Assembly (NCBI GenBank): GCA_964469555.1
Contig: CAYYAQ010000158.1
Span: 1 to 12,002, forward strand
Direction of reading: 5' to 3'
Length of the DNA: 12,002 bases
Origin: CAYYAQ01 sp964469555
GTDB lineage: Bacteria > Planctomycetota > UBA1135 > UBA2386
Made by a program: the position numbers and the translations under genes. The notes under the pieces are model-generated. The model worked only from the letters and a program-made list of their open reading frames with translations, had not been told where the DNA came from and made no database searches. This document shows positions 5,330 to 12,002 of the stretch, one piece after another (position 1 is the stretch's first letter; each line of letters starts with the position of its first letter).

Positions 5330-7282
5330 TCAGGGTCCTGTTGTTACCACCAGACCAAAGTCTTGGGCCGCGATTTCGCACTGACGAGGAACGACAATCG
5401 CGCCCGTGAACTCCTCCACGAGACACGGACCAGGGCACTTGTCGCCTACCTCGAGGTGCTCGCGCCGGTAGACAGGCCAGGGGTTTCCACCGACGGGCGG
5501 CTTGCGCAGTGTCACGGATTGCGGTTTCACACGGCGACGTCCCTGCTTTCCCGCCTTTCGGACGGGCAGCGGAAGCATCCCCATTTCCATGCGAGCACGA
5601 ACCTCGACGAGCTCGAGTGGTCGATCCTGCGGCACGAACCCGAACAGGCGACGATGTTCTCTCGCCATGGTGCGTTCGAGGGGCAAGCGGAACGGGATCG
5701 CGAGGGGTGGTCCCTGACCGGAGTAGCGCAAGCCGAGCGTCACGTGGACGCGCGCTTTCTCTGGAAGATCGCGCTGGGTCCGTTTCGTCACTTCCGCGAC
5801 GACGCGCTCGATCTGGCGAGTCGTGAGATCTTCGATCCTTCGCATCACGGGCAGCACGTGTTCGGAGGACTCTCCCGCGAGGGCGAGTCCGACTGCGGAA
5901 AACGCCCCCGGATGTTCCGGCACGATCGCTTGGGGCATCTCGAGCAGTTTGCACAGACCGGCGGCATGAAGGCCGCCAGCGCCGCCGTACGCGACGAGAG
6001 GAACCCGAGCTGGATCGACGGCGCGCTGCACGGTGATGACGAGGAGTGCGCGCATCATGTTGATCTCCGCGACCCGGAGGATGCCGGTCGCGGTGGCCCG
6101 CGTGGTCAGTCCGAGTCGGCGCGCGAGCTTCTCGACTGCACGAACCGACCGGTCTGGATCGATCGGGAAGTTTCCTTGAAGAAGCGTGTCCGCCCCCATG
6201 TGTCCGAGCGCCATGTGCGCATCGGTGACGGTCGGCTCCGAGCCGCTGCCGTAACAAGCAGGTCCGGGGTCGGCGCCGGCGCTCTCGGGCCCGACCTGTA
6301 GCGCGCCACCCGCATCCACGCGCGCGATGCTGCCGCCACCGCAGCCGACGGTGTGGACTTCGACGGAGGGAATCGCGAGCGGAAGGCCGGCGATCGTGCT
6401 GTCGCTGACGACGGTCTTCGGCTGCACGAGACACACGTCGGTCGAAGTGCCTCCCATGTCGAGGGCCGCGACGTCACTGAAACCCGCGCGGCGAGCCAAC
6501 GCTCGGGTCGCGATGACACCGCCGGCCGGACCGGAGAACATCGCGCGCGCGGGGAATTCGGAAGCCTCGTCACTCGCCATGATGCCGCCGCTGCTGCGCA
6601 TCAGACGGAGTCGCCCGGGTTGCACCGGGACGGTGAGGCGGTCGAGGTACGCGCTCACGATCGGGCGCATGGCCGCGTTGAGGATGCTCGCGGTGAACCG
6701 CTCGAACTCGCCGGACACGCGCAGCAATCCGGAGCTGCAAGTGATCGGTATCCTGAGGGGGCGCAGCGCTTTCGCGATCTCCAACTCGTCTTCGGGGGAC
6801 GCGTGGCTGTGTAGCAGGCCGATGGCGATGGCGTCGACGCGGGCGTTCCGTATGCGTTCCCGCAGGGCTCTGAGTTCGGTTACGGTCGGCTTCTTTGCGC
6901 GAGAACCGTCTGCGCATCGGCGGCTGCGGACGCCGAAGCGCAGCTTGCGCGGGACGGGGGGGATCGACTTATGGGCGGTGAGGTCGTAGAGGTCCGAACG
7001 TTCCTGGCGGCCGATCTCGATCAGATCCTCGAACCCCTCATTCGTCACGAACGCCGTTCGGGCCAGCGTCCCCGTGAGCACGGCGTTGATGCCAACCGTC
7101 GTGCCGTGGACCACGTCGACCTCCTCGTCTTCCCGGCGCGCTGCCGCCAGACCGTCGAGGACCGCGCGTCCGGGGTCGGCTGGTGTCGAGGGGACCTTGT
7201 GTACGGACAGGTTCCCGCGAGACAGGGCCGCGACGTCGGTGAAGGTTCCGCCCGTATCAATGCCGATGCGTCGAGGTGCCAT
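5330..7282 (-). CDS. Hydantoinase/oxoprolinase A-type protein (HyuA-like)
   Basis: A 650-residue cytoplasmic protein of the HyuA / 5-oxoprolinase N-terminal-half family, which uses ATP to open cyclic amides such as hydantoins or 5-oxoproline. The actin-like ATPase signature is at the start (GIDTGGTFTDVA, residues 7-18). HGTTVGINA follows at 59-67, GPAGGV at 251-256, and the second phosphate-binding motif LDMGGTSTDV at 274-283. Length is slightly below the roughly 690 residues usual for HyuA. The expected partner HyuB (hydantoinase B) is not beside it: downstream is a gene-free gap and a convergent gene, upstream the divergent plsY. It may act with a B subunit encoded elsewhere or have another substrate; acetone-carboxylase-like subunits share this fold, so substrate calls are unsafe. 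Start ATG at 7280-7282 on the minus strand lacks a good Shine-Dalgarno but places the ATPase motif at the usual N-terminal distance. Confidence 0.9.
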   Translation of the reverse strand: MAPRRIGIDTGGTFTDVAALSRGNLSVHKVPSTPADPGRAVLDGLAAARREDEEVDVVHGTTVGINAVLTGTLARTAFVTNEGFEDLIEIGRQERSDLYDLTAHKSIPPVPRKLRFGVRSRRCADGSRAKKPTVTELRALRERIRNARVDAIAIGLLHSHASPEDELEIAKALRPLRIPITCSSGLLRVSGEFERFTASILNAAMRPIVSAYLDRLTVPVQPGRLRLMRSSGGIMASDEASEFPARAMFSGPAGGVIATRALARRAGFSDVAALDMGGTSTDVCLVQPKTVVSDSTIAGLPLAIPSVEVHTVGCGGGSIARVDAGGALQVGPESAGADPGPACYGSGSEPTVTDAHMALGHMGADTLLQGNFPIDPDRSVRAVEKLARRLGLTTRATATGILRVAEINMMRALLVITVQRAVDPARVPLVAYGGAGGLHAAGLCKLLEMPQAIVPEHPGAFSAVGLALAGESSEHVLPVMRRIEDLTTRQIERVVAEVTKRTQRDLPEKARVHVTLGLRYSGQGPPLAIPFRLPLERTMAREHRRLFGFVPQDRPLELVEVRARMEMGMLPLPVRKAGKQGRRRVKPQSVTLRKPPVGGNPWPVYRREHLEVGDKCPGPCLVEEFTGAIVVPRQCEIAAQDFGLVVTTGP

Positions 7283-7352
7283 TCGGGTGGGAGGATAGTG
7301 GAGATTCGGAGACAGTTCCTTTTCGAATTCGTGTCAGTGGGCACCGCGTCTC

Positions 7353-7358
7353 TACAAT
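7353..7358 (+). promoter_or_regulatory. Candidate -10 element for plsY-gpsA
   Basis: TACAAT matches the sigma-70 -10 consensus at 5 of 6 positions and stands out in G+C-rich DNA. It ends 10 bp before the plsY ATG (7369), so transcription would start at about 7364-7369 and the mRNA would have almost no 5' leader. That fits the absence of a Shine-Dalgarno before plsY. No convincing -35 hexamer is visible (the region 7328-7336 reads ttcgtgtca). The 86-bp divergent gap would also hold the hyuA-like promoter. Confidence 0.45.
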
Positions 7359-7368
7359 TCGCGCCTGC

Positions 7369-7989
7369 ATGCCCCTCACTTTCGGACTCCTCGCTGCGTA
7401 CCTGCTCGGCAGCATCCCCTTCGCGCTCCTGACCGTGCGCGCTCTCGCCGGGGTGGACATCCGCAAGATCGGGTCGGGAAACGTCGGGGCCAGCAACGCC
7501 GCGCGGGCGTTCGGAAAGAAGACGAAGTACCTCGTGTTTCTGTTGGTCTTCTTCCTCGACTTCGGAAAGGGCTTCGTAGCGGCGCAGTGCTTGCCAGATT
7601 GGTTCGGGTTGGGGCCCGACAATGGACTGCTGTATCGAGTGCTGCTCGGGTCTGCGGCGATCCTGGGACACTGCACGTCGCCGTTCCTCGGGTTCAAGGG
7701 CGGCAAGGGAGTCGCTACTGCGACCGGAGTCGCGTTCGTACTCGCCTGGCTCCCAATCCTCGTCGGCATCGGTACCTACCTGGTCATGATGGCGCTTTGC
7801 CGCATGGCGTTCATCGGCAGCCTGTCCCTCGTGACAGCGCTGACGATCGGCGTGCTGATCGAGAAGCCTCTACCGTTTGGCGAAGAACGCTTGCCGCTGA
7901 CTGTGTTTTCTCTCGCGCTCGTCGTGTTCCTGTTCTACACGCACCGCAGCAACATCTCAGAGTTCGCCAGAGGGAGTGACAAGAAATGA
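7369..7989 (+). CDS. plsY: Glycerol-3-phosphate acyltransferase PlsY
   Basis: A 206-residue polytopic inner-membrane enzyme that transfers an acyl group from acyl-phosphate to the sn-1 position of glycerol-3-phosphate, the first step of phospholipid synthesis. All three conserved PlsY motifs are visible: LLGSIPFA with the downstream Arg (about 13-33), GSGNVGASNAAR (35-46), and GHCTSPFLGFKGGKGVAT (about 100-117). Length and hydrophobic pattern are normal for the family. ATG 7369 is chosen because the motif spacing then matches PlsY; the upstream open frame to 7276 would add an implausible polar tail that crosses the promoter. There is no Shine-Dalgarno, possibly because the mRNA is leaderless. 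It overlaps gpsA by 4 bp (ATGA), so substrate-producing and substrate-using enzymes are co-expressed. Confidence 0.95.
   Translation: MPLTFGLLAAYLLGSIPFALLTVRALAGVDIRKIGSGNVGASNAARAFGKKTKYLVFLLVFFLDFGKGFVAAQCLPDWFGLGPDNGLLYRVLLGSAAILGHCTSPFLGFKGGKGVATATGVAFVLAWLPILVGIGTYLVMMALCRMAFIGSLSLVTALTIGVLIEKPLPFGEERLPLTVFSLALVVFLFYTHRSNISEFARGSDKK
7971..7989 (+). promoter_or_regulatory. gpsA Shine-Dalgarno and ATGA overlap
   Basis: agggag at 7971-7976 lies 9 nt before the gpsA ATG (7986), which overlaps the plsY stop TGA (7987-7989). It sets the gpsA start and marks the plsY-gpsA operon. Confidence 0.75.
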
Positions 7990-8984
7990 AGATCGCGGTC
8001 TTGGGCAACGGAGGATTCGGCACGGCGCTGGCGATGGTCAGCTTGCGCGCGGGTCACGACGTGCGGCAGTGGGGGCACGACCCGGAGTACACCGCTGAGA
8101 TGGCGAAGGCTCGGACGAACTCGCGCTACTTGCCCGGGGTCGAGATCCCGGACGCGATCGCGATCGGCTCCGACGCGGGTGCGACGCTCGAGGGAGTCGA
8201 CGCGGTGTTGATGGCCGTGCCGACCCAGCACGTCCGCTCCGTGATGACACAACTGCGCCCGCACGTTCCCAAGCGCGTGCCGGTGATCTCTCTCGCGAAG
8301 GGACTCGAGCAGGACACCAGCCTGCGTCCGAGCCAGGTCCTGCTCGCGGTTCTCGATGGCGACAACGACGTGCTCGTGCTCAGCGGACCGAGCCACGCTG
8401 AAGAGGTCGCCCGCTCTTTGCCGACGACGGTCGTGCTGGCCGGCGACGACGACGCGGCAGTCGAGAAGATGCAGGAAGCGCTGAGCACCGACGACTTCCG
8501 CGTCTACGGCAACTCTGACCTGCTGGGCGTCGAGCTCTGCGGTGCGTTGAAGAACGTGATGGCGGTCGCCGCGGGGATGGCGCAGGGTTACGGCCTCGGC
8601 GACAACGCGAAGGCCGCGATCCTCTCCCGCGGCATCGTCGAGATGTCCCGGTTCGGTCGCGCCGAAGGTGCGCAGCTGCACACGTTCTTCGGACTCGCCG
8701 GGATGGGTGACCTCGCGGTGACGGCGTTCAGCCGACACGGTCGCAATCGCGCCTTCGGTGAACGAATCGGCAAGGGTCAGACCCTGGACGAGATCCTCGC
8801 CTCGACGCACAAGGTCGCCGAGGGTGTGTGGACTTCCGGGGTTGTTCGCAAGCGCGCGAAGGAACTCGACGTCGAGATGCCGATCAGCAACGCGGTGGCC
8901 GAAGTGTTGTTCGACGGCGTGCCGATTCAGAACGCGTTGCGGACCCTGATGGCGAGGGATCGCAAGGACGAAGTGCTGAGCTGA
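7986..8984 (+). CDS. gpsA: NAD(P)-dependent glycerol-3-phosphate dehydrogenase GpsA
   Basis: A 332-residue cytoplasmic enzyme that reduces dihydroxyacetone phosphate to sn-glycerol-3-phosphate, the backbone acylated by PlsY. It has the N-terminal Rossmann motif GNGGFGTA (7-14; W is more usual than F11), SLAKGLE, GPSHAEEVA, and the catalytic-region motif ELCGALKNV with the expected Lys at 189. GMGDLAVTAFSRHGRNRAFG follows from 239, matching the family's GxGDL...SRN block with small substitutions. Length is typical. It is encoded immediately after plsY with overlapping codons. It is the last gene of this operon; 188 bp separate it from the transporter genes and no strong terminator is visible there. 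Confidence 0.96.
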   Translation: MKIAVLGNGGFGTALAMVSLRAGHDVRQWGHDPEYTAEMAKARTNSRYLPGVEIPDAIAIGSDAGATLEGVDAVLMAVPTQHVRSVMTQLRPHVPKRVPVISLAKGLEQDTSLRPSQVLLAVLDGDNDVLVLSGPSHAEEVARSLPTTVVLAGDDDAAVEKMQEALSTDDFRVYGNSDLLGVELCGALKNVMAVAAGMAQGYGLGDNAKAAILSRGIVEMSRFGRAEGAQLHTFFGLAGMGDLAVTAFSRHGRNRAFGERIGKGQTLDEILASTHKVAEGVWTSGVVRKRAKELDVEMPISNAVAEVLFDGVPIQNALRTLMARDRKDEVLS

Positions 8985-9172
8985 GTTTTCGCGCCACCTC
9001 ACGGCCGTGCGGAGGGCACGCGACTTGCGCATTGCGGGGGATTTGCGCGTTTGTGTCCTCCACCGGAGCTTTGTGCACGGCGGAGAGGATTTCCGTGGCG
9101 TAAGGATGGCCCCCAGCTAGCCTTGCCCGCCATTCTCCAGAGAACCCACTTCGCAGCCGTCGGAGGACTGAA
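8985..9172 (+). other. Intergenic region between gpsA and the POT genes
   Basis: This 188-bp gap has no gene. It contains a short palindrome (cacggccgtg, 9000-9009), a small ctcc/ggag hairpin (9058-9068), and two ttgcgc copies (9025-9030 and 9043-9048). No T-rich terminator is present. A promoter for the transporter pair is expected here, but I cannot pick a confident -35/-10. Confidence 0.4.
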
Positions 9173-9175
9173 TTG
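9162..9175 (+). promoter_or_regulatory. Shine-Dalgarno deciding a TTG start
   Basis: ggagga at 9162-9167 is 5 nt before TTG 9173. This strong site supports TTG rather than a later in-frame ATG (9245), which would remove residues just before the first membrane helix. Confidence 0.75.
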
Positions 9176-10816
9176 AGCAATCTCGAGCATTCGGAAGTCG
9201 TACAGGGTGACCCCACGAGGCAGGGACATCCCCGCGGCCTCTACATGTTGTTCTTTGCCGAGATGTGGGAGCGCTTCTGCTTCTACGGCATGCGCGCGCT
9301 CTTGATGCTGTACTTGACCAAGGGCTTCCTCCTGATGAAGGACGGCCCTGCCGGTCACGTGTATGCGAGTTACAACGCCCTCGTCTATCTGACGCCGATC
9401 ATCGGCGGCATGATCGCGGACAAGCTGCTCGGCTATAGAGGTGCGATCATCCTCGGTGGCATCGTGATGGCGATTGGCGAGTTCACCCTCCTCGTCGAAC
9501 GTGAGTTCGCGGTGTACGCCGGAATGGCGATCATCATCCTCGGCAACGGACTGTTCAAACCGAACATCTCGACGCTCGTGGGCAAGCTGTACGCCCCGGG
9601 CGATCCACGTCGTGACGCGGGCTTCACGATCTTCTACATGGGCATCAACATCGGCGCTCTGGCGTCGACGCTGCTGTGCGGTTGGATCGGTGAGAAGTAC
9701 GGCTATACGTGGGGCTTTGGTCTCGCGGGCGTCGGCATGCTGGCCGGCATACTCACGTTCACGCTCGGGAAGGCGAGGCTCGAGGGTCACGGCGAACCAC
9801 CGAAGCCGGAGGCGTACTCCAAGAACCTCGCGATGGTCATTGCCGGCATCGTCGTCCTCGCGCCGGTCGTCTTCATGCTGTTGCAGTACGAGGCGCTCGT
9901 CACGGCCCTGGTGCTCGGCGGCATCGTCCTCACCATGGGGTCGATCCTCGTCGTAGCATTCCGCAGCGACCGCCCCCAGCGTGAGAAGCTGTTCCTGCTC
10001 ATGATCCTGTGGGTCTTCCACGCCCTGTTCTGGGCCTTCTTCGAACAGGCTGGATCGTCTCTGACCTTGTTTACGGACCGCAACGTCGACCGCGAGATCT
10101 TCGGCCAGACCATGCCCACCTCGTGGGGGCAGTTCTTCAACCCGGCGTTCATCGTGATCTTCGGTGCCGTGTTCTCGCTGATGTGGGTGAAGCTCGCCAA
10201 CAAGGGGCGCGACCCGTCGATCCCGGGCAAGTTCGGCCTCGCCCTGATCCAGTTGGGTGCCGGATATGGAGTGCTGGTGTTGGCTGCGGCCGCAGGCGCG
10301 GACGGCATCGTACCGCTCGGGTTCTTGGTGCTCTGCTACCTGTTGCACACGACGGGTGAGCTTTGCCTGTCGCCGGTCGGGCTCTCTGCCGTGACCAAGC
10401 TGGCGCCGCAGAAAATCGTCGGCATGGTGATGGGTGCCTGGTTCCTCTCGATCTCAGCGGGGCACAAGATCGCTGGCTACGTCAACGCTCTGGCCGGAGT
10501 GAAGCCGGAACTGAAAGATGCGCTCGCGATCTTCGACGCGCTCAAGAAGCTCGTGAAAGAGAACAAGCTGGTCGCCGAGTCGCCGGAGTACGCTGACAAG
10601 ACCGCCGAGCTGGTTACCAAGTCGGCTGGTACAGACAAGGACCTTCATGCCACGCTCACGAAGCTGCTGGCCAGCCCTGAGGCAGAGGTCACGAGGCAGA
10701 CATTGGACACCTACCTGGGTGTCTACAACATCCTGTGTTGGATTGCGGTCGGAGCGGGTGTGCTGCTGATGCTAGCAGCGCCCTTCCTGAAGAAGTGGCA
10801 ACACGGCGTCAAGTAG
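9173..10816 (+). CDS. POT/PTR2-family proton-coupled oligopeptide transporter (first of pair)
   Basis: A 547-residue inner-membrane MFS transporter of the POT family, which takes up di- and tripeptides or related solutes with protons. TM1 carries the proton-coupling motif EMWERFCFY (E30, E33, R34). LFKPNIS and FYMGINIGAL follow, both PTR2 hallmarks. TM7 has FWAFFEQAGSSLT with E291, and TM10 has GELCLSPVGLS with E396. All usual coupling glutamates are present, so active transport is expected. Between the last two helices is a polar, Lys/Glu-rich insertion (about residues 443-520), unusually long for the family. The start is TTG with a strong Shine-Dalgarno. A second POT gene follows after 34 bp, probably in the same operon. 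Substrate specificity cannot be read; POT members also carry nitrate or other compounds. Confidence 0.92.
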   Translation: MSNLEHSEVVQGDPTRQGHPRGLYMLFFAEMWERFCFYGMRALLMLYLTKGFLLMKDGPAGHVYASYNALVYLTPIIGGMIADKLLGYRGAIILGGIVMAIGEFTLLVEREFAVYAGMAIIILGNGLFKPNISTLVGKLYAPGDPRRDAGFTIFYMGINIGALASTLLCGWIGEKYGYTWGFGLAGVGMLAGILTFTLGKARLEGHGEPPKPEAYSKNLAMVIAGIVVLAPVVFMLLQYEALVTALVLGGIVLTMGSILVVAFRSDRPQREKLFLLMILWVFHALFWAFFEQAGSSLTLFTDRNVDREIFGQTMPTSWGQFFNPAFIVIFGAVFSLMWVKLANKGRDPSIPGKFGLALIQLGAGYGVLVLAAAAGADGIVPLGFLVLCYLLHTTGELCLSPVGLSAVTKLAPQKIVGMVMGAWFLSISAGHKIAGYVNALAGVKPELKDALAIFDALKKLVKENKLVAESPEYADKTAELVTKSAGTDKDLHATLTKLLASPEAEVTRQTLDTYLGVYNILCWIAVGAGVLLMLAAPFLKKWQHGVK

Positions 10817-10833
10817 CGTTCATCGAAGAACAA

Positions 10834-10860
10834 GTTCAAGGAGCTAATCAGTGTTCAAGG
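10834..10860 (+). promoter_or_regulatory. Shine-Dalgarno and short direct repeat before the second POT gene
   Basis: aaggag at 10838-10843 is 7 nt before GTG 10851 and fixes the start. The octamer gttcaagg occurs twice, at 10834-10841 and 10853-10860, so the Shine-Dalgarno lies in the first copy and the first codons in the second; this may be chance. Confidence 0.55.
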
Positions 10861-12002
10861 GTCACCCCAAAGGTCTGTTCCGCCTCTTCTTCATCGAGAT
10901 GTGGGAGCGCCTGGGCTTCTACACGATGCTGGCGGTGTTGCTGCTCTACGCCATCGACAATGAGACCGGCGGTCTCGGCATGTCGAAGGCGGACGGCAAC
11001 GAGATCTACGGTATCTACCTCGCGTTCGTCTACTTCACGCCCTACATCGGCGGATTGCTGGCGGACCGGTTTCTCGGCTACCGCCGGGCGGTGTTGATCG
11101 GCGGGATCCTGTTTGCCGCCGGGTTCTTCACCTTGTCCATGGGCAAGGATTGGAGCTTCAAGCTCGGCCTGGTGATGCTGATCGTTGCCAATGGGTTCTT
11201 CAAGCCGAACATCTCCGCGATGGTCGGCAACCTGTACGAGCCGGGGGACCCCAAGCGCGACTCCGGGTTCAACATCTTCTACATGGGGATCAACATCGGC
11301 GCGTTCGTCGCGCCGTTCCTGGCGGCGTACATGCGCAACGAGGTTTCCTGGGAAGCGGCCTTCCTGAGTGCCGGTGTCGGCATGCTGATCGGGATCATGA
11401 TCCTGCTCGTCAGCTGGAAGGTGCTCGAACGCGCCGACCTCGAGCCGGGCACAAAGCCAGAGGACACGCCGTTCTCCGAGATCATGCTCAAGATCCTGCT
11501 CCCCGCCGGCGTGTTGGGAGTCGGTGCCTACTTCCTGGCCTTCCTTCTCCCGTCTGGGATTACCGATCTCGTCAAGCCCTCGGACATCGGGTTCCTGGTC
11601 GGTGCGATTCCGATCATCATCTTCTTCATCAACATGGCGAGGAACGCGGAGGAACACGAACGACCGGGGCTCGGCGCATTGCTGGCGATCTACGTGGCCG
11701 GCGGCACCTTCTTCATGGTGCTGCATCTCAACGGCTCGGCGATGACGGCCTGGGCCAAGGAGAACACGGATCGTCGCGCCGAGTGGGTGGCGGAACTGCC
11801 CGGTTGGCTGGGCAAGTTCGCGGAGGACGCGAAGCCCGGCTACTACAGCAACGCGGAGAAGGACATACCTCGACCGCACAAACTCAGTCTGCTGCCGGTC
11901 GCCGACGATAGGCAGAAGGTGATGTTCGGGCTGAAGCGCCTGGACGAGACTGGACTCGCCGCACTGGATGCCAAGCTACCCCCGGGTGTGAAGGTCGAGG
12001 TT
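10851..12002 (+). CDS. POT/PTR2-family transporter variant (3' truncated, second of pair)
   Basis: 384 codons are visible, open to the window end. The N-terminal half is plainly POT: TM1 EMWERLGFY (E16, E19, R20; L21 instead of F), YFTPYIGGLLADRFLGYRRA, GFFKPNISAMVGNLYEPGD, and FYMGINIGAF. It aligns closely with the preceding gene through these blocks. TM7 differs: where that gene has FFEQAGSSLT, this one has VLHLNGSAMT, so the usual Glu-Gln is His292-Leu293. After TM7 there is a soluble, charged stretch of at least about 80 residues (about 303-384) with no membrane segment before the window ends, against roughly 25 in the partner. It may be a POT subfamily with different proton coupling or substrate. 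Start GTG has a good Shine-Dalgarno. Likely co-transcribed with the first POT gene. Family is certain; function is open. Confidence 0.88.
   Translation, partial: MFKGHPKGLFRLFFIEMWERLGFYTMLAVLLLYAIDNETGGLGMSKADGNEIYGIYLAFVYFTPYIGGLLADRFLGYRRAVLIGGILFAAGFFTLSMGKDWSFKLGLVMLIVANGFFKPNISAMVGNLYEPGDPKRDSGFNIFYMGINIGAFVAPFLAAYMRNEVSWEAAFLSAGVGMLIGIMILLVSWKVLERADLEPGTKPEDTPFSEIMLKILLPAGVLGVGAYFLAFLLPSGITDLVKPSDIGFLVGAIPIIIFFINMARNAEEHERPGLGALLAIYVAGGTFFMVLHLNGSAMTAWAKENTDRRAEWVAELPGWLGKFAEDAKPGYYSNAEKDIPRPHKLSLLPVADDRQKVMFGLKRLDETGLAALDAKLPPGVKVEV

Noticed and set aside
5363..6301. 312-codon + strand ORF opposite the hydantoinase-like gene
   Set aside because: Antisense shadow without motifs; the minus-strand frame carries every family motif.
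5289..6434. 381-codon minus-strand ORF in an alternate frame of the hydantoinase-like gene
   Set aside because: Arg/Ser/Pro-rich shadow of the real gene, typical of high-G+C DNA.
7276..7368. Upstream extension of plsY to 7276
   Set aside because: It would add 31 polar residues before the first PlsY helix and span the likely promoter and the divergent gene start.
7935..9032. 365-codon minus-strand ORF opposite gpsA
   Set aside because: His/Arg/Val-rich antisense shadow; the gpsA motifs on the + strand are unambiguous.
8999..10348. 449-codon minus-strand ORF opposite the first POT gene
   Set aside because: A polar composition with many His, Asp, Glu and Arg is what the antisense of membrane-helix codons gives; no recognisable domain.
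10834..10860. Repeated gttcaagg octamer as a mobile-element or attachment-site trace
   Set aside because: Only two 8-bp copies 19 bp apart, with no inverted repeats or integrase nearby; chance or Shine-Dalgarno context explains it.
10848..11879. 343-codon minus-strand ORF opposite the second POT gene
   Set aside because: Same antisense effect; the + strand carries clear POT motifs.

Overview
The window is a gene-dense stretch of high-G+C DNA (roughly 60-65% by eye) from a Gram-negative-type bacterium. The Gram-negative signs are a lipoprotein with an outer-membrane type +2 residue, a signal-peptide protein beside a MacB/FtsX-type ABC system, and an HD-GYP signalling protein. The mix (DUF3299 cassette, standalone hydantoinase-A-like protein, paired POT transporters, TTG and GTG starts) would fit Planctomycetota, but nothing here proves the phylum. 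I see no phage, insertion sequence, CRISPR, tRNA or rRNA; it reads as ordinary chromosome.

Region 1 (1-2486, + strand): the 3' end of an ABC ATPase, an FtsX/MacB-type permease overlapping it by 4 bp, and a secreted DUF3299 protein with a very lysine-rich linker. A clear intrinsic terminator closes this likely operon. The three probably form an envelope ABC system.

Region 2 (2487-5029, + strand): a short structured leader holds three small hairpins, then an 11-codon ORF with a strong Shine-Dalgarno sequence. Its stop codon overlaps the start of a membrane HD-GYP-type protein. That start has no Shine-Dalgarno of its own and lies inside a perfect 6-bp hairpin, which suggests translational coupling. 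The HD-GYP domain lacks one expected metal-ligand histidine. A TPR-like lipoprotein is coupled to it by an ATGA overlap.

Region 3 (5030-7282): a 300-bp convergent gap of lower G+C, then a minus-strand hydantoinase/oxoprolinase A-type protein with no partner B gene in view.

Region 4 (7283-8984, + strand): plsY and gpsA overlap by 4 bp and form a phospholipid-precursor operon. GpsA makes sn-glycerol-3-phosphate and PlsY acylates it. plsY appears to be transcribed from a promoter so close that the mRNA would be nearly leaderless.

Region 5 (9173-12002, + strand): two adjacent POT/PTR2-family transporters 34 bp apart. The first keeps the usual proton-coupling motifs. The second, cut off by the window end, has a changed TM7 motif and a long soluble insertion after it.

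The items most worth following up are the coding-leader/hairpin arrangement before the HD-GYP gene, the degenerate HD-GYP site, the variant POT protein, and the ABC-FtsX-DUF3299 cassette.
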